Part shown: positions 60,021-64,000 of the stretch, piece after piece
Position numbering within the stretch: position 1 is the stretch's first letter
Layout: each line of letters begins with the position of its first letter
NCBI GenBank assembly: GCA_933822405.4
Contig: CAKOGP040000001.1
Span: 629,083 to 693,082 of the forward strand
Direction of reading: 5' to 3'
Source of the DNA: Cylindrotheca closterium
Taxonomy: Eukaryota > Bacillariophyta > Bacillariophyceae > Bacillariales > Bacillariaceae
DNA: 64,000 bases
Notes under the pieces: generated by a model
What the model saw: the letters and a program-made list of their open reading frames with translations, nothing else
The model's database searches: none
What the model was told of the DNA's origin: nothing
Program-made: the position numbers and the translations under genes

Positions 60021-62139
60021 ATGGGTGCAGCTGAAGAAGTTGTTTCCATGATGAACAACAAGGGTATCCTAATGATGGGATGGGATAACTACAAGAAAGG
60101 GGAGGAGTGCTTCCGACAAGCCCTTCTTGTGGCACAAGGAGCTGTCAGAAATGGTGACCCGAAACGTATTCCAATGAAGTTGGGGGAAGGCATTCCTTCT
60201 GGAAGATCCTACATGAAGAGTTTACATACGAACCTTTCCGAGCTCGTTTCTCCATCAACCAATAGGCTTGTCGACAATGTCCCCAACTACCGACCAGAGT
60301 ACGACGAGGGTATGGACAACTTCAGAGAATACTTTGATCTCGTGAACAAGTCCAACAATATGATTGGTACGATACTATTCAACATGGGCCGGTTGGCACA
60401 GAATCAAAGAAGGTTCCGGGATGCACTTAAATACTACTGGGAATCGTTGGTCGCCCTAAAGTTTGTTGGATTCCAAAGTGAACCAGCGGAGTGCGCTGCT
60501 CTCTCTTGCATCGGCCAAATCCAGTACATTTCAGGTGATTTCGAATCGTCATTGGAGACGTACCACATGGCTCTACCTTTGACAGAAACTGTATTCGGAA
60601 GGGAATCTATCGAAGTAGCAGCATGCCACAACGCCATTGGAATACTACACTATGTCTCGCCCAAGGGAGACAATGAAATTGGCATGAAAGCGCTCCAAAA
60701 ATCGTTATATATTAGATTGAAGCACCAAGGACGAGACCATCTTGACGTTGGGACGACCTGGAATAATATCGGTCGATTATACTTTCATGACTCGAAATAC
60801 TATCATGCAATGGCCGCGTATGACGAGTCATTGAGGATCCGGAAACTACATCATCGAGAAAGTGCAGACGTAGCTGCCACCCTGTTCAAGTACGTATCGA
60901 TTGATAATCTTTGAGTTCACTTTCGACCATTCATTTACCTTTTTCTTCCACTACAGTATTGGTCAAATTTACCACCAAGATGGCGAGCTAGAAAAAGCAT
61001 TGGCTGCTTATCACGAGTTCAAGCGAATGATAACTTCACAGTTTGGTCAGGATCACCGAGATGTTTGTATGGCTGCAACCTTCATTGGCAACCTGTGCCT
61101 TGAAACGAACGATTACGATGCTGCCATCAAGTCTTTTGAACAGGCCATACGAGTTGGGCGTTTGGTACTTGGATGGGACCACCCGGACATTGGAATCGCT
61201 CTCAATCAACTCGGCATGGTTCACTGCAAGGCTGGAGACCCAGAGACAGCACTCAAAGTGTATCATCAAGCTCTCAAGTTTGAAGTCGGTTTGCTTCGCA
61301 AGACTGGGACAAATCGAAACCTCTGCGTGACCTATATGAATATTGCAGAGATCTACAATCAAAAGTCCAACCACAAGCAGGCCTTGCACTACTTTTACAA
61401 GTTATTGTGCCATCAAAAGAAATGCGAAGACGAGAAAAGTGAGATTGCGAATACACTGATGCATATCGGTTTCAACAAACAGCAACTAGGCGACATTGAT
61501 GGGGCCTTTGGTGCCTTGCAAGAATGTCTCCGTCTCAGACGAGAAAGTCTAGGTAACTGGCACGAGGACGTGGCAGCTGTCTTGACGGATACTGCAGTAC
61601 TTTTGATGGAAACAGAGAAACGGGGAATTGCTCTTTCTTTGTTGAACGAAGCATACAGGATAAAAAGTGCTCTGTCGAGTGAGAAAACGAAAGATCTGGG
61701 TTACATTCTCTACAACATTGCCCTGATTTACCATCGAGAGGGGGACATGCAACATTCATTACGATTTTATCTGGAGACCTTGGCTGTCGAGCAAGTAGTG
61801 CTAGGAGACAATCATTGTGATTTGAGTATCACGCACTTCAACATTGCTCAGATTTTGAATGAATGCAACCAGCCATCAATGGCAATTAACCATTTCCAAA
61901 AAGCACTTGAAATTGAGCGAAAGTGCTATGGCAATCAGCACCCTACCGTAGCCAGGACTCTGAACCAAATTGGCAATGTAGAACTAGCGAGGGGAAATCT
62001 CAGTGATTCGATGGAATGCTACTCGGAGTCGCTACGAATCTATCGAGATGCTGGCCTTGATTGCAATCAATTGAGGGTACACGGCGAAAAGCTTTGGCGC
62101 TTTGAAACGATTCATCCAAAGGCAGCGGCCACAGCGTAG
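60021..62139 (+). CDS. Tetratricopeptide-repeat protein, kinesin-light-chain-like
   Basis: Exons 60021-60889 and 60957-62139 join in frame to 683 aa. The intron splits an Asn codon, and the join restores a TPR helix, FNIGQIYHQDGELEKALAAY. After a non-repeat N-terminus (about residues 1-110), TPR units of roughly 42 residues run to the end, for example GTTWNNIGRLYFHDSKYYHA, LNQLGMVHCKAGDPETAL and LNQIGNVELARGNLSDSMEC. The repeat length and the LG-DH-D-(I/V)A-x2-L spacing between units are typical of kinesin light chains and related diatom TPR proteins. No coiled-coil heptads are obvious, so a true motor-subunit role is not supported. Probably a scaffold; partner unknown. Confidence 0.85.
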
Positions 62140-62336
62140 ATTCCGAGAAACAGTGCCATGATTCGGCAACGACTACTATATTGTCTGAGTAGCGACATGT
62201 TAACAGAATTACGAATAGATTTTATCGATAACATACATGGTTCTATTCAAATCTACAGTAGGTGGATACAGAACACCAAGAGTTGGCAAATACAGATATG
62301 CAAATCCAACGGAACAGGTTCCTCCTGTTTTCAAGT

Positions 62337-63185
62337 CTACTTGTCTGCGGGTTTTTCGTAAGCTGCTCTGGTATTAACAAACGCCAATAGATCTGCAAAT
62401 ACATTTCCAATGCCCGTGAGTTTCAGCAAAGACTTCTCATCTTCTGGAACAACTCCATTAAAGTTCGTTCTGACTTCTTGAGCAGCTTTCACAATCTGCT
62501 GTGCCTTGACATTATAGTGTACAACATTATTTATACAGGGAACCAACAATTCTGGATCTACATCCGCAAAAGCATCCACAGTAAAGTTTGGAAAAGATTC
62601 TCGCAATTTCGTCATTGCCTTTTCCACCGAAGCCTGTTGGCATCGGGCATGCAATCGGGCCGCCACGAGCATTTGGAAGCGCTTAACTTCCAGAGAAGCT
62701 TCGGGATCAACAAGACTGTGCCATTTCTTTTGAATTCTTTCGCGCTCTTCGACAGAAACATCTTCCATTTTGGGAGGTGGGACGCATTTCGGTTTTGCGC
62801 GTTCCGTCTTGGGTTTCTTGTTGTTGGTCTTGTGGGCTTCAGAGTTCCACTTTTGAAAACGGCTTGTGGTGGGTGATGTATCAAGTTTCTTCTTTGGTGG
62901 TAATGGTTCGGTACTTTGAAACGCAAAGAGAGCGAATGGGTTGCTCCTTTTGGCCCCAGCCTCTTGTTTATTCTCTTGAATATTATTGTTTATGGGTTCA
63001 TTTTCCGAGCTGTCGTCATCAATAACAATGACCTGTGAAGCAGAGTTATTGGAAGATTTCTCAATTGTCTTGAACTCTACCACTATTTTTTCTTCTTCAA
63101 GCTGTTGTCCCTTTGTCTTCGACTCCAAGACACCTGATGATAATGTCTCCATGATCGTCAACGATCCAAACAATTTCAAATTCAA
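62337..63185 (-). CDS. Nuclear-type protein with a truncated endonuclease III-like HhH-GPD domain
   Basis: Up to 282 aa in one exon; a second ATG at 63152 could be the true start. Residues 1-155 are charged and disordered, with acidic IDDDSSENEP and basic PPKKK and NNKKPKTERAKPK stretches that look like nuclear-localisation signals. From about residue 165, RFQMLVAARLHARCQQASVE, then NNVVHYNVKAQQIVKAAQEV and LLKLTGIGNVFADLLAFVN, follow the order of the endonuclease III glycosylase fold up to its helix-hairpin-helix. In the hairpin the usual GRK-T, with the catalytic lysine, is GNVFA. The chain ends before the catalytic Asp region and any iron-sulfur cluster. Glycosylase activity is therefore unlikely; DNA binding is possible. 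The family call is moderate. The M16 peptidase gene is divergent about 146 nt away. Confidence 0.65.
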   Translation of the reverse strand: MNLKLFGSLTIMETLSSGVLESKTKGQQLEEEKIVVEFKTIEKSSNNSASQVIVIDDDSSENEPINNNIQENKQEAGAKRSNPFALFAFQSTEPLPPKKKLDTSPTTSRFQKWNSEAHKTNNKKPKTERAKPKCVPPPKMEDVSVEERERIQKKWHSLVDPEASLEVKRFQMLVAARLHARCQQASVEKAMTKLRESFPNFTVDAFADVDPELLVPCINNVVHYNVKAQQIVKAAQEVRTNFNGVVPEDEKSLLKLTGIGNVFADLLAFVNTRAAYEKPADK

Positions 63186-63331
63186 AAGACTGAGCTTTGG
63201 TGATGGTCGATCCTGTCAAAAATTTGGGTATTTTTTTCTTTCTAGTCGAAGGAGTCGATTCGCCATTCAAAACGGAGCTTCAGTTTTCGAAAGTGAAGAG
63301 TGTAATACTCAATACTCATACACAACAAACC

Positions 63332-64000
63332 ATGGCCACACCGTTGCCAAAGCCCATCAAGGGCCAAGCTGACTGGCGGGATTACCAAGCAGTACAGCTC
63401 GAAAATGGAGTGACAGTTCTTGCTATCCACGATAAGGAAAGCAAAATGACGGCCATGTCATGTTGCGTGAACGTTGGAGCTTCCGCGGACCCGAGATCAT
63501 TGAGTGGTTTGGCCCATTTCGTCGAGCACATGTGGTTAGTGACTGTGTTCGTTCATTCATCCGTTGAATAGGGTGTACTTGTCTAATAATCTTTCACGCT
63601 ACTGGCTCGCGTAGTTTCCTTGGCTCAAGCAAATACCCTGGGGAGAACGAGTACAAACGATATTTGGCATCACATGGTGGTCGTTCCAATGCATCAACAA
63701 GCATGCATTTGACGAACTATAAATTCGAAGTGCTAGCCGAGCATGCTGAAAAAGGTATGTTTTAGGGCGCCCTCTAGTCAAACCCTTTAGGGAGAATGTC
63801 GCTAATACACTCCCAACCACAGCCATTGACATCTTTAGCAATTTCTTTATCGATCCACTCTTCACATCGTCGGGCACCATTCGGGAGGTCCAAGCCGTTG
63901 ATAGTGAAAACTCCAAGAACTTGGTGGCGGATGGGAGACGACGTTTGCAAATTTTGAAAGATCTGGTAGATCCGGACCACTACTATTCCAAATTCTCGAC
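63332..64000 (+). CDS. Insulinase-type M16 zinc metallopeptidase (5' part only)
   Basis: Insulysin-like peptidases cut short peptides inside a closed chamber. Proposed exons are 63332-63534, 63615-63754 and 63823 to beyond the window edge. The N-terminus MATPLPKPIKGQADWRDYQA leads into LENGVTVLAIHD and GLAHFVEHM, the inverted HxxEH zinc motif. Splicing then gives CFLGSSKYPGENEYKRYL and THE-type landmarks such as NASTSMHLTNYKFEV, and the third exon gives AIDIFSNFFIDPLF and REVQAVDSE with the downstream zinc-ligand Glu. An upstream in-frame ATG at 63197 was rejected because the extra residues do not fit the family and would overlap the promoter. No targeting peptide is clear. Most of the protein lies outside the window. 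Confidence 0.88.

Noticed and set aside
60021..62139. A true kinesin light chain
   Set aside because: The TPR spacing fits, but I see no N-terminal coiled-coil heptads, so only kinesin-light-chain-like is supported.
63197..63331. Upstream start for the M16 peptidase
   Set aside because: The 45 extra residues do not resemble the family N-terminus and would lie in the short divergent promoter shared with the HhH-GPD gene.

Overview
The window reads as nuclear DNA of a diatom, more likely a pennate one. Genes are dense and on both strands, and introns are short GT-AG introns of 56-99 nt. An acyl carrier protein carries the diatom plastid pre-sequence, a signal peptide followed by an A|FAP cleavage motif. 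One very large secreted protein combines Pro/Ser/Cys/Asp-rich modules with a Lys/Ser/Gly-rich block, a composition known from diatom silica cell-wall proteins. The species cannot be named from the sequence alone.

Layout. Positions 251-26177 hold three head-to-tail VPS13-type lipid-transfer genes on the minus strand, called A, B and C here. A fourth copy, D, lies inverted at 38183-48039. All four share the same five-exon structure: introns in the same places and phases, and a fourth exon of exactly 222 nt. They encode about 2193, 2806, 2898 and 3195 aa. Most of the difference comes from in-frame loss or gain of groove modules in exon 1. Near-identical patches between copies, one of them spanning an intron, indicate gene conversion. 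Between C and D lie a MIOS/Sea4-type GATOR2 subunit (26599-30115), a carnosine N-methyltransferase-type enzyme (31112-32476), a 3'(2'),5'-bisphosphate nucleotidase (32863-34020) and an ankyrin-repeat protein with a likely N-myristoyl site (34521-37535).

After D come the plastid ACP (48717-49040), a DUF1295 / steroid-reductase-like membrane protein (49385-50407), the secreted giant protein K (50509-59553), a kinesin-light-chain-like TPR protein (60021-62139), a nuclear-looking protein ending in an incomplete endonuclease III-like HhH-GPD fold (62337-63185), and the 5' part of an insulinase-type M16 peptidase that runs off the window (63332-64000).

How they fit together. This is not an operon and no shared pathway is evident across the whole window. 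The two items most worth attention are the VPS13 family, a natural series of lipid bridges with different groove lengths, and protein K, a strong candidate for a cell-wall or silica-associated protein. I saw no tRNA, rRNA, CRISPR array or complete transposon. All exon boundaries were inferred from GT-AG sites, reading-frame closure and agreement between the paralogues; none has been checked against transcripts.
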